Assembly (NCBI RefSeq): GCF_029338555.1
Contig: NZ_CP119990.1
Location: forward strand, 62,001 to 126,000
DNA from: Halobaculum marinum
GTDB taxonomy: Archaea > Halobacteriota > Halobacteria > Halobacteriales > Haloferacaceae
Direction of reading: 5' to 3'
DNA: 64,000 bases
The position numbers were made by a program, and so were the translations under genes. Positions 56,539-64,000 of this stretch are shown here, in pieces. Position 1 is the stretch's first letter; every line of letters starts with the position of its first letter. The notes under the pieces were generated by a model that was given only the letters and a program-made list of their open reading frames with translations, was not told the origin of the DNA and searched no databases.

Positions 56539-57915
56539 TCAGACGGTCGCCACCGACGCCGACGCGCCGCGTTGCGGTATCGACTGAGACCGTGCTCGGA
56601 GGTCGCCGAACGGCGGGGTCGGATCCTCGCGCTCTGAGATCTGCGCCTCCAGGAAGCCGACGCGCACGACGACGTCACGGTCGAACTCCTGGCTCAACTC
56701 GTCGTCCCACCGCTGTGCGAGGTCGGGTGGCGCTTCCGTGTCCCGTGGCACCGCTACGAGGACGTTCACCTGCGGTTCGTTCCCGAGGACCAGGTCGATC
56801 GGTTCGTAGTCGACGGTCACGCTGACCAGTTCGACGCCTTCGATGTCTGCCTCTTCGAACCCCTGTTGGAACTCCGCCTGCACCTGCTGTTCGAAGGAGG
56901 CGGTCTGGAAGCTCGCCCAGGTGACCCCACCGAGGACGATCGAGAGCACGGCGATCCCGACGGCGATGACGAGGATCCGCGAGGTGAACGACTTCCGGAC
57001 GCGCTCGAACTGGCCGGCGTCGAGCGGCTTGTACCCCGCCCAGTAGAACAACAACAGCGCCGAGAGGTTGATCGCCAGCAGGTTGACGAGCACGAGCACG
57101 GCGGCCGCGATCGCCACGGCCGGCAGCCCGAACGCGATGCCGAGCCCCGCGGTGGCGGCCGGGGGGACGAGCGCCACCGCGATGGCGACGCCGACCAGCG
57201 TCGAGCCGGAGCCGCGCATGATGCTCAAGGCGCCGGCGAGCCCGGAGCCGAGCGCGAGGAACAACGACAGGAAGTTCGGCGAGGTGCGCTCGGCGACCTG
57301 TGGGATCTGGCGGATGTCGACGCCCGGCGGGATCAACACCGATCCCTGCAGCAGCAGGCCGAGGATCGCTCCCGTGGCGATGGCAGCCGCGAGGCCGATC
57401 ACCTGGAGTTTGACGCCGCGGCTGGCCATCTCGCGGTCGTCGAGGATCGTCCCCACGCTTGCGGAGATCGCCGGCCCCATGAGCGGCGCGACAACCATGG
57501 CGCCGATGATCGTCGCCGCCGAGTCGAGCAACAGTCCGGTTGCGGCGATTACCGTACTCAAGATCAGGAACGCGAAGAAGGTGGAATTGGCCGGTGCGAG
57601 GTCCTCGGCGCGGGCGTGCAACTCCTCGCGAGAGATTCGCAGCCCCGGGAACCGCTCGATCAACGCGTCGAGGCGCTGGGAGACGACGGTCTCGGTCGGG
57701 AGGACGATCGCGTACGAGTCCTCCGGGACCCCCGCCTCGCTGAGCCGCTCCATGATGGTCTCGACGCCGCTGGGCGGCACCGGGAACTGGACCATCGCCT
57801 CGAAGTCGCCGCGGCCGACCTCGTCGAACAGCGCGTAGTCGATTCCTTCGCCGTCCAACGCGTCGAGGACGGGTGCACGTGCTCCCTCGGGGATCAGGAC
57901 TTGTACGAGTCGCAT
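56539..57915 (-). CDS. TIGR00341/DUF389 membrane protein (copy 2)
   Basis: From the ATG at 57915 (MRLVQVLIPEGARAPVLDAL) this 458-residue protein parallels the gene at 43580: a soluble N-terminal domain, then FFAFLILSTVIAATGLLLDS, IGAMVVAPLMGPAISASVGT and STLVGVAIAVALVPPAATAG, and a soluble C-terminal domain (VELVSVTVDYEPIDLVLGNE). The repeated N-terminal MRLV(R/Q)(T/V)L(V/I)PE supports this start. The function is unknown. Confidence 0.8.
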   Translation of the reverse strand: MRLVQVLIPEGARAPVLDALDGEGIDYALFDEVGRGDFEAMVQFPVPPSGVETIMERLSEAGVPEDSYAIVLPTETVVSQRLDALIERFPGLRISREELHARAEDLAPANSTFFAFLILSTVIAATGLLLDSAATIIGAMVVAPLMGPAISASVGTILDDREMASRGVKLQVIGLAAAIATGAILGLLLQGSVLIPPGVDIRQIPQVAERTSPNFLSLFLALGSGLAGALSIMRGSGSTLVGVAIAVALVPPAATAGLGIAFGLPAVAIAAAVLVLVNLLAINLSALLLFYWAGYKPLDAGQFERVRKSFTSRILVIAVGIAVLSIVLGGVTWASFQTASFEQQVQAEFQQGFEEADIEGVELVSVTVDYEPIDLVLGNEPQVNVLVAVPRDTEAPPDLAQRWDDELSQEFDRDVVVRVGFLEAQISEREDPTPPFGDLRARSQSIPQRGASASVATV

Positions 57916-58043
57916 CTGTATGGAAATCACCGTGTGCGGGACCGGCTCCGGAGGGAGCACCCCGCGAGTATGTGTAGTCGGCGAGCGGTTCGCTCCCCCG
58001 GACGCCGAACGGGAAGCCGGGGGAGTGGTGGGCGCCGGTGGAA

Positions 58044-58541
58044 CTACCCGGCGACCTCCTCGGCGGCGAACGCCTCGCGGAGGCGGTCCTCGTCCTCGGG
58101 CGAGAGGTTCGTCTGGATGATCTCGAAGTCGACGTCCTGGAGTTCATCGACGATGCGATCGGTGTTGGCGTCGCGTGCCAGCAGGAACAGCGCCGACTCG
58201 CCGGGGTCGACGCTGTCGGCGACCTCCTCGATGAATTCGTCGTCGATGCCGATGTCGGTGAGCTTCCCGGAGATCGCACCCGTCACGGCGCCGATCGCCA
58301 TCCCGAGCCACGGCATCCAGAATATCATCCCGATCAACAGCCCCCAGAACGACCCGCCGAGTGCACCGGCGCCGACGAGGCTGTGGGCCTGCTTCACCTT
58401 CACGTGTCCATTCTCCTTGCGGACGGCGACAGCGGCGTCTTCCAGCGTGATCAACTCACGCCGTTGGAAGTCGTACATCCGATCGCGCATGTCGGATGCA
58501 CCGTCTTCGTCCCCGAACGCCATCACGATTAACGAGCTCAT
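58044..58541 (-). CDS. DUF1269 membrane protein
   Basis: From the ATG at 58541 (MSSLIVMAFGDEDGASDMRD) this 165-residue protein has the DUF1269 layout: a small ferredoxin-like N-terminus, a Gly-rich membrane hairpin (GGSFWGLLIGMIFWMPWLGM, AIGAVTGAISGKLTDIG) and an acidic tail ending with LSPEDEDRLREAF. Its role is unknown. The ORF extends six codons upstream. Confidence 0.75.
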   Translation of the reverse strand: MSSLIVMAFGDEDGASDMRDRMYDFQRRELITLEDAAVAVRKENGHVKVKQAHSLVGAGALGGSFWGLLIGMIFWMPWLGMAIGAVTGAISGKLTDIGIDDEFIEEVADSVDPGESALFLLARDANTDRIVDELQDVDFEIIQTNLSPEDEDRLREAFAAEEVAG

Positions 58542-58782
58542 CTGCAAGCGGCCTTTCACCCGTTCCAGTCATTGTAATGACGAGTGTACGCGACGGTATG
58601 CTCGCTGTACGTTGGAACCGCCCGAGGGCGCGGCGACAGTACGGTCGACCTTCGGCGACGAAGGAGGTGACTTTCCGCACGCAGGCGGGCAAGCGTTCGT
58701 CGCCGAACCGCCGGCGGCGCCTGCCGCCCGGCGACGGCGCACACCGAAATCTGTTTGACGGACGTGTCCGTCGCCCAACGTG

Positions 58783-59262
58783 ATGTCGCCCTCCACCGAC
58801 CCGTTCGCGCTGCCCGAATCACTCGCCAGATTCACGCCGGACAGTCGTCGGTGGCGGGCCGGTGTCGCCGCCGCGTGCGCCCTCGGGGCAGTCCTCTCGC
58901 TGTACGCGACGCTCGCCGTCGTCTCGGGGGTTAAAAGTGGGGCCGCGTACACGGCCTTGGCCCTGCTGTTTGCAGTACTGGCCGTCACTCTCCCGGCGGT
59001 CGCGAGCGCCGTCGCGCTCGCACCTGCGTCCGCGTACGCAGACGGCGCCGACGGCGGCGGCAAAGGCGACGGCGCGAGCGAAGCGGACGACGCCGTCGAG
59101 ACGCTGAAGCGACGCTACGCGACCGGCGAAATCGACGAAGCGGAGTTCGACGACCGCCTCGACACGCTCGTCGAACTCGACGCCGCGGCGCCCCACGACG
59201 CCGTGAACGACGGTCGATCGACGACGCAAAATCGGCTGCGCAAGGAGGCCAAGACCGAGTGA
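58783..59262 (+). CDS. SHOCT-domain membrane protein
   Basis: From the ATG at 58783 this 159-residue protein has two membrane helices (GVAAACALGAVLSLYATLAV and AAYTALALLFAVLAVTLPAV). A disordered Gly/Asp linker follows, and a C-terminal SHOCT motif (ETLKRRYATGEIDEAEFDDR, LDTLVELD). SHOCT segments are oligomerisation helices common in haloarchaeal membrane proteins. A GTG one codon upstream is possible. Confidence 0.8.
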   Translation: MSPSTDPFALPESLARFTPDSRRWRAGVAAACALGAVLSLYATLAVVSGVKSGAAYTALALLFAVLAVTLPAVASAVALAPASAYADGADGGGKGDGASEADDAVETLKRRYATGEIDEAEFDDRLDTLVELDAAAPHDAVNDGRSTTQNRLRKEAKTE

Positions 59263-59303
59263 CGCAGCCGTGACGGCGATGGGAACGGCGTCTGCTCCGA
59301 TCC

Positions 59304-60191
59304 TTACGACCCGGGCTCGAACTCGACCAGCTCGGCGGCCTCGTCGACGATCAGTCCAACACCGGGCGCGAACACTTTCTCGTCGCCGTCCTCGGGTCCC
59401 TCACCGCCCTCCAGCGGGTTCCACTCGCTGAGCGCGAGACAACCGTCGAACTCGCCGTACGGAACCGTCACCGACACGTCGGCGTCCGTGATCGCCGCGA
59501 CATCCTCGGCGACGCCGGGAGCGATCTCCCGCTGGAACACGCTTCCCACGACCGGCCAGGCGGGCATGTACACTCCCGGAGCGGTCGTCTCGCCGTCGGC
59601 GCGCCACGCGCCGGGGTTCCCGACGACCTCGCCGTCCTCGTACTCGTCGACGTCCTCGCCGAAGTACCAGACCGTGCCGTCGCTCGACTGCGCGAGGAAG
59701 TTGCGCGACACCTCGACCAGCGACTCCTCGTCAAACGAGTCGCCCTCCTCGGCCTCCCACTCTCGCTCTTCGACGACGCGGGTCGTCACGCCCGCGACCT
59801 CCTCGACCTCGTCGAGGACGGTGATCTCCACCCGAATGGTGACGGTGTCGCCGTCGTCGTCCTCATCCCCTTCGAGCACTGCGCGTTGGCCGACGGTGAA
59901 CGGAGCGAACTCGGCGTCGATATCGACCGAGTACCCGTCTCCACCACCGCCGTCCTGGTCACCTCCGTTCTCGCCGTCCGGTTCGCCCTCGCCATCGTCC
60001 CCGCCATCGTCGTCCTCTTGGGCAACGGCGGGACTGGTCGCCAGCGTGACGGCGCCCGCGCCGACGCCGGCGGCGCCCGCCAGTTCGAGGACAGTTCGTC
60101 GGGAGACGACCGGCAGGCGGGCCGCCGGCGGGTCGTGCTCTGGGTCATCTGCTGCCTGTTCTACCGCATCGCGTGGGTCTGTCTTCGTCAT
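59304..60191 (-). CDS. Tat-exported protein of unknown function
   Basis: From the ATG at 60191 (MTKTDPRDAVEQAADDPEHD) this is a 295-residue protein. A twin-arginine signal (VSRRTVLELAGAAGVGAGAV, then TSPAVAQ) precedes an Asp/Gly-rich low-complexity linker and a beta-rich mature domain: VTIRVEITVLDEVEEVAGVT, TVWYFGEDVDEYEDG and VFAPGVGLIVDEAAELVEF. It is exported folded to the outside. I know the architecture from other haloarchaea, but not a function. Confidence 0.7.
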   Translation of the reverse strand: MTKTDPRDAVEQAADDPEHDPPAARLPVVSRRTVLELAGAAGVGAGAVTLATSPAVAQEDDDGGDDGEGEPDGENGGDQDGGGGDGYSVDIDAEFAPFTVGQRAVLEGDEDDDGDTVTIRVEITVLDEVEEVAGVTTRVVEEREWEAEEGDSFDEESLVEVSRNFLAQSSDGTVWYFGEDVDEYEDGEVVGNPGAWRADGETTAPGVYMPAWPVVGSVFQREIAPGVAEDVAAITDADVSVTVPYGEFDGCLALSEWNPLEGGEGPEDGDEKVFAPGVGLIVDEAAELVEFEPGS

Positions 60192-60473
60192 GTCCAAGTA
60201 CACCTCGACGCCGCGGTCGGCACCCGCCAGTCTCCACAGTCCCGCCGGGATAGGTGTCGTGGCGTCCGTGAACGGTACGTGACAGGGGTGCATTGTTATC
60301 CAGTCGGCGCCGCTCGGTAGCCTGGTCCGAGGGGAAGTCTCGCTCGGGTCGCTGCTCCGATTGCGCCCGCACGTGGACGCGGGCCGGTAGCAGCGCCGTA
60401 CTCGCCCCCGCCGTCGCCGACCGGCCCCGACGTGACAGCGGGCTTTTGTCGCCGCCACCCCTCTCTGCCGACG

Positions 60474-61208
60474 ATGAATGTCGCGATCGTGACCGTCGGC
60501 GACGAGGTGCTCGCGGGGGAGACGACGAACACGAACGCGTCGTGGCTGGCCGGCGAGATCGCTGCTCGCGGTGGACGCGTCCGCCGGATTCTCACGATGC
60601 CGGACGACCGGGCGGCGATCACCGCCCGCGTCGGGACGTGGGCCGACGCCTACGACGCAGTGATCGTCACCGGTGGCCTCGGTGGCACCCACGACGACGT
60701 GACCGCCGACGCCATCGCCGACGCGTTCGACCGCGAGTTGGTCGTCCACGACGCCGTCCACGAGGACGTGATCGAGACGGTCGCCGCCTACCGCGACGCC
60801 AACCCGGACCTGGTCGAGGCGCACGACCTCGACATCGACGTGGCCGCGTGGGCCGCGCTCCCCGAGGGCGCTCGCTACGTGCTCAACGATGAGGGCCTGT
60901 GTCCGGGGTTCGTGCTGGAGAACGTGTACGCGATGCCGGGCGTCCCGGGCGAGGTGCGCGCCATCTTCGCCCGCGTCGCCGACGAGTTCGTCGGCGAGTC
61001 CGTCGCCGAGACGCTGTACACCCCGCAGCCGGAGGGGTCGATGCTGGCAGCACTCGACGGTGTCCGGGAGCGATTCGACGTCGCGGTCGGGAGCTACCCG
61101 GACACGGAGGGGTACAACCGGCTGACGGTCCGCGGCGAGGACCCCGGAGCCGTCGCCGATGCGGCAGCATGGCTCCGCGAACAGGTCGAGGTCGTCGACG
61201 AGGACTGA
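60474..61208 (+). CDS. CinA-like molybdopterin-binding-domain protein
   Basis: From the ATG at 60474 (MNVAIVTVGDEVLAGETTNT) the protein has 244 residues and the MoCF domain features NTNASWLAGEIAARG, DAVIVTGGLGGTHDDVTADA and YAMPGVPGEVRAIFARV. It equals the N-terminal part of CinA. The C-terminal amidase (PncC) part is absent. Archaeal CinA-like proteins act as ADP-ribose pyrophosphatases in nucleotide cleanup. This activity is inferred by family. Confidence 0.8.
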   Translation: MNVAIVTVGDEVLAGETTNTNASWLAGEIAARGGRVRRILTMPDDRAAITARVGTWADAYDAVIVTGGLGGTHDDVTADAIADAFDRELVVHDAVHEDVIETVAAYRDANPDLVEAHDLDIDVAAWAALPEGARYVLNDEGLCPGFVLENVYAMPGVPGEVRAIFARVADEFVGESVAETLYTPQPEGSMLAALDGVRERFDVAVGSYPDTEGYNRLTVRGEDPGAVADAAAWLREQVEVVDED

Positions 61209-61465
61209 CAGTGATTCGGCCGTGTGACCCGTCGTCCGACTGGTGAGCGCTGTCGCTCGCGAGTGTAGGACGACGGGGTAGGTCGGTCGGCGGTGACCGC
61301 GGATGCCCGCGGGAAAGGGTGCCGCCCGACCGTGCCGTCTTCTCATCGGAACGGGCGTGGCGGGATAACCCCGTCGGTCGCGTCGTCGCCACAGGTGACC
61401 TCCTGGTACCCCGGTAACACTCGTGTCCGCTCGCACTCAAGTTGGTGGGTGTCCTACAGGGGATA

Positions 61466-62455
61466 ATGGCAGCAGTCACACCCACACCGGGCATCCACCA
61501 CGTCACCTGTATCGCGGGCGACCCCCAGCGCAACCTCGACTTCTGGGTCGAGACGCTCGGCCTGCGTCTCGTGAAGCGGTCGATCAACCAGGACGACCCT
61601 GGCACGTACCACTTCTTCTTCGCCGACGCGGAGGGGACACCCGGCACGAGTATGACGTTCTTCCCGTGGGAGAACATGTCGCCGGGGAAGGTTGGGTCGG
61701 GGCAGGTGTCGCGCACTGCGTTCCGTGTGCCCGAGGGGAGTCTCGACTTCTGGGAGGCCCGCCTCGACGACCACGGAGTCGACTACGACGACCGCGTCGA
61801 GCGATTCGGCGAGACGGTCCTCCCGCTCACCGACCCCGACGGCCTCCCCATCGAATTGGTCGAGGTGGAAGTCCCCGACGACGACCCGACCGTGCCGTGG
61901 ACGGAGTTCGTCCCCGCCGAACACGCGATTCGCGGGTTCCACTCGGTGACGCTGTGGCTCGCGAACCCCGACGCGACGATGGACCTCCTCCGGACGATGG
62001 GGTTGGAGGAGGTCGGGACCGAGGAGTCGCAGGGAGACACGCCGGGCGACGAGCGGACGCGGTTCGCCGCCAGCGGGCCCGTCGGGAAGTACGTCGACGT
62101 GCTCCCGACGATCCAGGGCGGGCGACAGGGACACGGGACAGTCCACCACGTGGCGTTCCAGACGCCCACCGACGACGACCAATCGGCGATGCGCTCGGCC
62201 GTCCAGAGCGAGGGCCTGCGCCCGACCCAGCAGATCAACCGCCACTGGTTCCGGTCGGTGTACTTCCGCGAGCACAACGGCGTCCTGTTCGAATTGGCGA
62301 CGAGCGACCCGGGCTACGACAGCGACGAACCGCTCGACGACCTCGGCGGTCGCCTCGTGCTCCCCGGCCAGTTCGAGTCGCGGCGCGACGAGATCGAGGC
62401 GCAACTGACTGACGTGACGGTTCCGCGGGCGGACGCGGTCGAGGCCGACGACTGA
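61466..62455 (+). CDS. Ring-cleaving dioxygenase (VOC/glyoxalase family)
   Basis: From the ATG at 61466 (MAAVTPTPGIHHVTCIAGDP) this 329-residue protein has two pairs of VOC modules. The metal ligands are His in GIHHVTCI, His in GTVHHVAFQ and Glu in GVLFELATSDPGY. The FFAD(A)EGTPGTSMTFF and LPLTDPDGLPIELVE strands resemble PcpA/MhqO-type hydroquinone dioxygenases. It would open aromatic or quinol rings using Fe(II). The ORF extends eight codons upstream through weaker sequence. Confidence 0.82.
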   Translation: MAAVTPTPGIHHVTCIAGDPQRNLDFWVETLGLRLVKRSINQDDPGTYHFFFADAEGTPGTSMTFFPWENMSPGKVGSGQVSRTAFRVPEGSLDFWEARLDDHGVDYDDRVERFGETVLPLTDPDGLPIELVEVEVPDDDPTVPWTEFVPAEHAIRGFHSVTLWLANPDATMDLLRTMGLEEVGTEESQGDTPGDERTRFAASGPVGKYVDVLPTIQGGRQGHGTVHHVAFQTPTDDDQSAMRSAVQSEGLRPTQQINRHWFRSVYFREHNGVLFELATSDPGYDSDEPLDDLGGRLVLPGQFESRRDEIEAQLTDVTVPRADAVEADD

Positions 62456-62520
62456 GCGCCGCCGCCCACGGTCGCGAACCGACGCCGGCCTTTTTGTGAC
62501 GGAGCAGAGACACGAACACG

Positions 62521-63144
62521 ATGAGCGCCGGCAGCGAACACGTCGACAGACGGGACGGTGGTGCCGGGAAACGTGGTCGCGACGCCGACTGGTGGACCTC
62601 GCTCGGTTACCACGGCGTCTGGCAGGTGTTCGGGCTCGGCCTCCCGACGATCTGGCTCGCGTTCCAGTCGCCGACGACCGCGAACCTCCTCGGGCCCGCG
62701 GCGATCGCCGGCATCTACGGCCTCGCGCTGGGGATCGCGGCGGGCCGCCAGGGAGTCCTTCGCGGTGACTGGCCGCGCCTCTCCCGTCGGAAACTCGGCA
62801 CCGGCGTCGGCTACCGGCGGGTCCTCCGGCGCCACTGTCTCGTCGCCGGGACGCTCGCGCTCGCCACCTTCGGCGGCGTGCTCGTCGGCCGGGTCGGCGG
62901 CGCCGTCGTCGCCGGCGCGACGGGCCTCGTCGTCTCGCTAGCTGGCGCGGTCGCCTTCCCGCGACTGTCGGACGACGACCAGCGTGCGCTTGTTGGCCGT
63001 GCCTGCCTGTACACTGCGGGGCTGGCGGTGACGGTGCTCGTGGCGCGCCCGCTCGACCCGGCCACCGCGATCACGTCGGCGCCGCTCACGCTCGCGTTCC
63101 TCGCGGCGACCGCGGTCGTCGACCTCCGGCAGTCGGTCGCCTGA
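62521..63144 (+). CDS. Multi-pass membrane protein
   Basis: A 207-residue protein with a basic N-terminus and about six helices (WQVFGLGLPTIWLAFQSP, LGPAAIAGIYGLALGIAAGR, LVAGTLALATFGGVLVGRVG and on). The remaining segments are Ala/Val/Leu-rich and the end is RQSVA. I do not recognise a family. It is probably a haloarchaeal membrane protein of unknown role. Confidence 0.6.
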   Translation: MSAGSEHVDRRDGGAGKRGRDADWWTSLGYHGVWQVFGLGLPTIWLAFQSPTTANLLGPAAIAGIYGLALGIAAGRQGVLRGDWPRLSRRKLGTGVGYRRVLRRHCLVAGTLALATFGGVLVGRVGGAVVAGATGLVVSLAGAVAFPRLSDDDQRALVGRACLYTAGLAVTVLVARPLDPATAITSAPLTLAFLAATAVVDLRQSVA

Positions 63145-63242
63145 GAATGCGACCGCAGCGGTCGATGATCGCGACGGGTCGGGGACGGCGACCCGGTGCA
63201 CACGGGGTAGGTTTTTGAGGCCCACGGCGAACAACCGAGCAC

Positions 63243-64000
63243 ATGGATACGGGGACGGACCGCCGCCGAGCCGTCGACGTCGGGCCGGAGACGCCGCTGG
63301 CGGACGCCCATGCCGCGTTCGTGGCCCACGTCTCGAAGGGCGACACCGGCCGCCACCGCGGCGAAGTCGAGCGGGTCGTCGGCGAGTTCGTCGACCGCGC
63401 GAGCGCCGCCGGCGTCGAGACGGTCGGCGACCTGTCGGTCGGCCACGTCGAGACGTACGCCGCGTACCTCGCGCGACGGGCGTGGGCGCGCGAAGAAGAC
63501 CCCGACCAGGGGATCACCGGGCGGACGGCGCACCAGTACTTCGCGCTCGTCCGGTCGTTTTGCACGTACCTGCTCGAACGCGACGCGCTGGAGACGAACC
63601 CCGCCGCCAGCGCCGTCGCCCGCGAGGCGCTCCCCGACCGGAGCGTCGGCGTCCGCGACGACGACCGCGAGCAGTTCTGGAGCGCTGACACCCGCGAGGC
63701 TATCGTCCGCTGGATGGACTGGCGCGCCGAGGACGCACTCGACCACGGCTGGCTCGACCCCGCGCGTGCGACCCGCGACCGCGCGCTCGTCGCCGTGTTG
63801 GCGTACTCGGGCGCCCGCGGCGCCGAGTTGTTCCGGGACCCGCAGAACGACCGCAGACAGGGGATCCGGTGGCGCCACGTCGACCTCGACGCCGGGACCC
63901 TCCGCGTGTACGGCAAGACCCAAGAGTGGCAACGTACGCCGCTTCTCGAACCGGGTGTGGATCGTCTCCGTGCCCACTACCGCCGGCAGGACCCGCCGAC
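63243..64000 (+). CDS. Tyrosine recombinase (3' end outside window)
   Basis: The ATG at 63243 opens 252 codons that run off the right edge. Residues about 20-130 are a SAM-like core-binding domain (ADAHAAFVAHVSKGDTGRHR; TAHQYFALVRSFCTYLLERD), and the catalytic domain starts near residue 150 with the first arginine in AVLAYSGARGAELFRD, followed by GTLRVYGKTQEW. The later His, Arg and Tyr lie outside the window. It differs from the short integrase at 21629 in having the N-terminal domain, so it may be a chromosomal Xer-like protein or an element integrase. Confidence 0.8.
   Translation, partial: MDTGTDRRRAVDVGPETPLADAHAAFVAHVSKGDTGRHRGEVERVVGEFVDRASAAGVETVGDLSVGHVETYAAYLARRAWAREEDPDQGITGRTAHQYFALVRSFCTYLLERDALETNPAASAVAREALPDRSVGVRDDDREQFWSADTREAIVRWMDWRAEDALDHGWLDPARATRDRALVAVLAYSGARGAELFRDPQNDRRQGIRWRHVDLDAGTLRVYGKTQEWQRTPLLEPGVDRLRAHYRRQDPP

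Noticed and set aside
56866-58758. Long plus-strand ORF (630 aa)
   Set aside because: Runs across two minus-strand genes with clear membrane-family signatures; its own translation is low-complexity Arg/Glu/Gln.
59304-61436. Full 710-aa reading of the minus-strand ORF
   Set aside because: Only the part from 60191 onward has a Tat signal and folded-domain pattern; the rest is antisense to the CinA-like gene.
1-64000. CRISPR arrays, rRNA and tRNA genes
   Set aside because: No regularly spaced repeats and no tRNA-like T-loop/acceptor patterns were seen; this is a visual scan, so a tRNA search program should confirm.

Overview
The window looks like a chromosomal stretch of a haloarchaeon. It is GC-rich and the predicted proteins are acidic with very little lysine. 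AT-rich TATA-like boxes sit about 25-35 nt ahead of many starts (leaderless-type promoters). Typical haloarchaeal families are present: a sensory-rhodopsin/Htr-type pair, APC permease and universal stress proteins, DUF5518, TIGR00341, and lipobox and Tat signals. I do not name a species. No rRNA, tRNA or CRISPR array was seen.

Region 1 (1-31 kb) is mostly accessory DNA. Its patches of lower GC hold poorly conserved genes, broken genes, paralogous fragments, an integrase and insertion-sequence-like ends. It contains winged-helix regulators (1-1.2 kb), a zinc-finger/nuclease-like gene next to a broken copy of a neighbouring gene (1.3-4.2 kb), and a GHKL ATPase with a small STAS-like protein (4.2-5.4 kb). 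Next come an Orc1/Cdc6-like AAA+ ATPase and a small partner (5.7-7.0 kb), a multi-domain lipoprotein (7.2-8.8 kb), a frameshifted regulator (9.1 kb) and a metallo-beta-lactamase plus four-helix membrane protein pair (9.5-11.2 kb). After these lie SppA with a DUF4350 protein, a permease with universal stress domains (11.9-17.1 kb), a transducer/opsin-like pair (17.6-19.9 kb), an integrase with AT-rich hypotheticals (21.5-24 kb), a PQQ-type sugar dehydrogenase, a PAS histidine kinase and a few metabolic genes (24.5-31.6 kb).

Region 2 (32-64 kb) is compact and more core-like. It has a PIN/RHH toxin-antitoxin pair with tandem operators and a sulfatase with its own formylglycine-generating enzyme. 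Membrane, bactofilin-like and phosphoesterase genes follow, then two DUF5518 and two TIGR00341 paralogs, a rhodanese/metallo-beta-lactamase protein and a tandem NAD synthetase whose second half has lost its P-loop. The rest is an ABC exporter, a TMEM175-like channel, an aspartoacylase-like enzyme, CinA-like and VOC dioxygenase genes, and the start of a second tyrosine recombinase that runs off the window.

The most striking observation is at 17.6-19.9 kb. This htr-sop-like operon aligns end to end with the sensory rhodopsin II/HtrII pair as I recall it, yet the retinal-binding lysine is arginine and the retinal-pocket aromatics are gone. The tyrosine and asparagine that join receptor and transducer are kept. 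It looks like a chemoreceptor or other sensor derived from a photoreceptor that no longer binds retinal.
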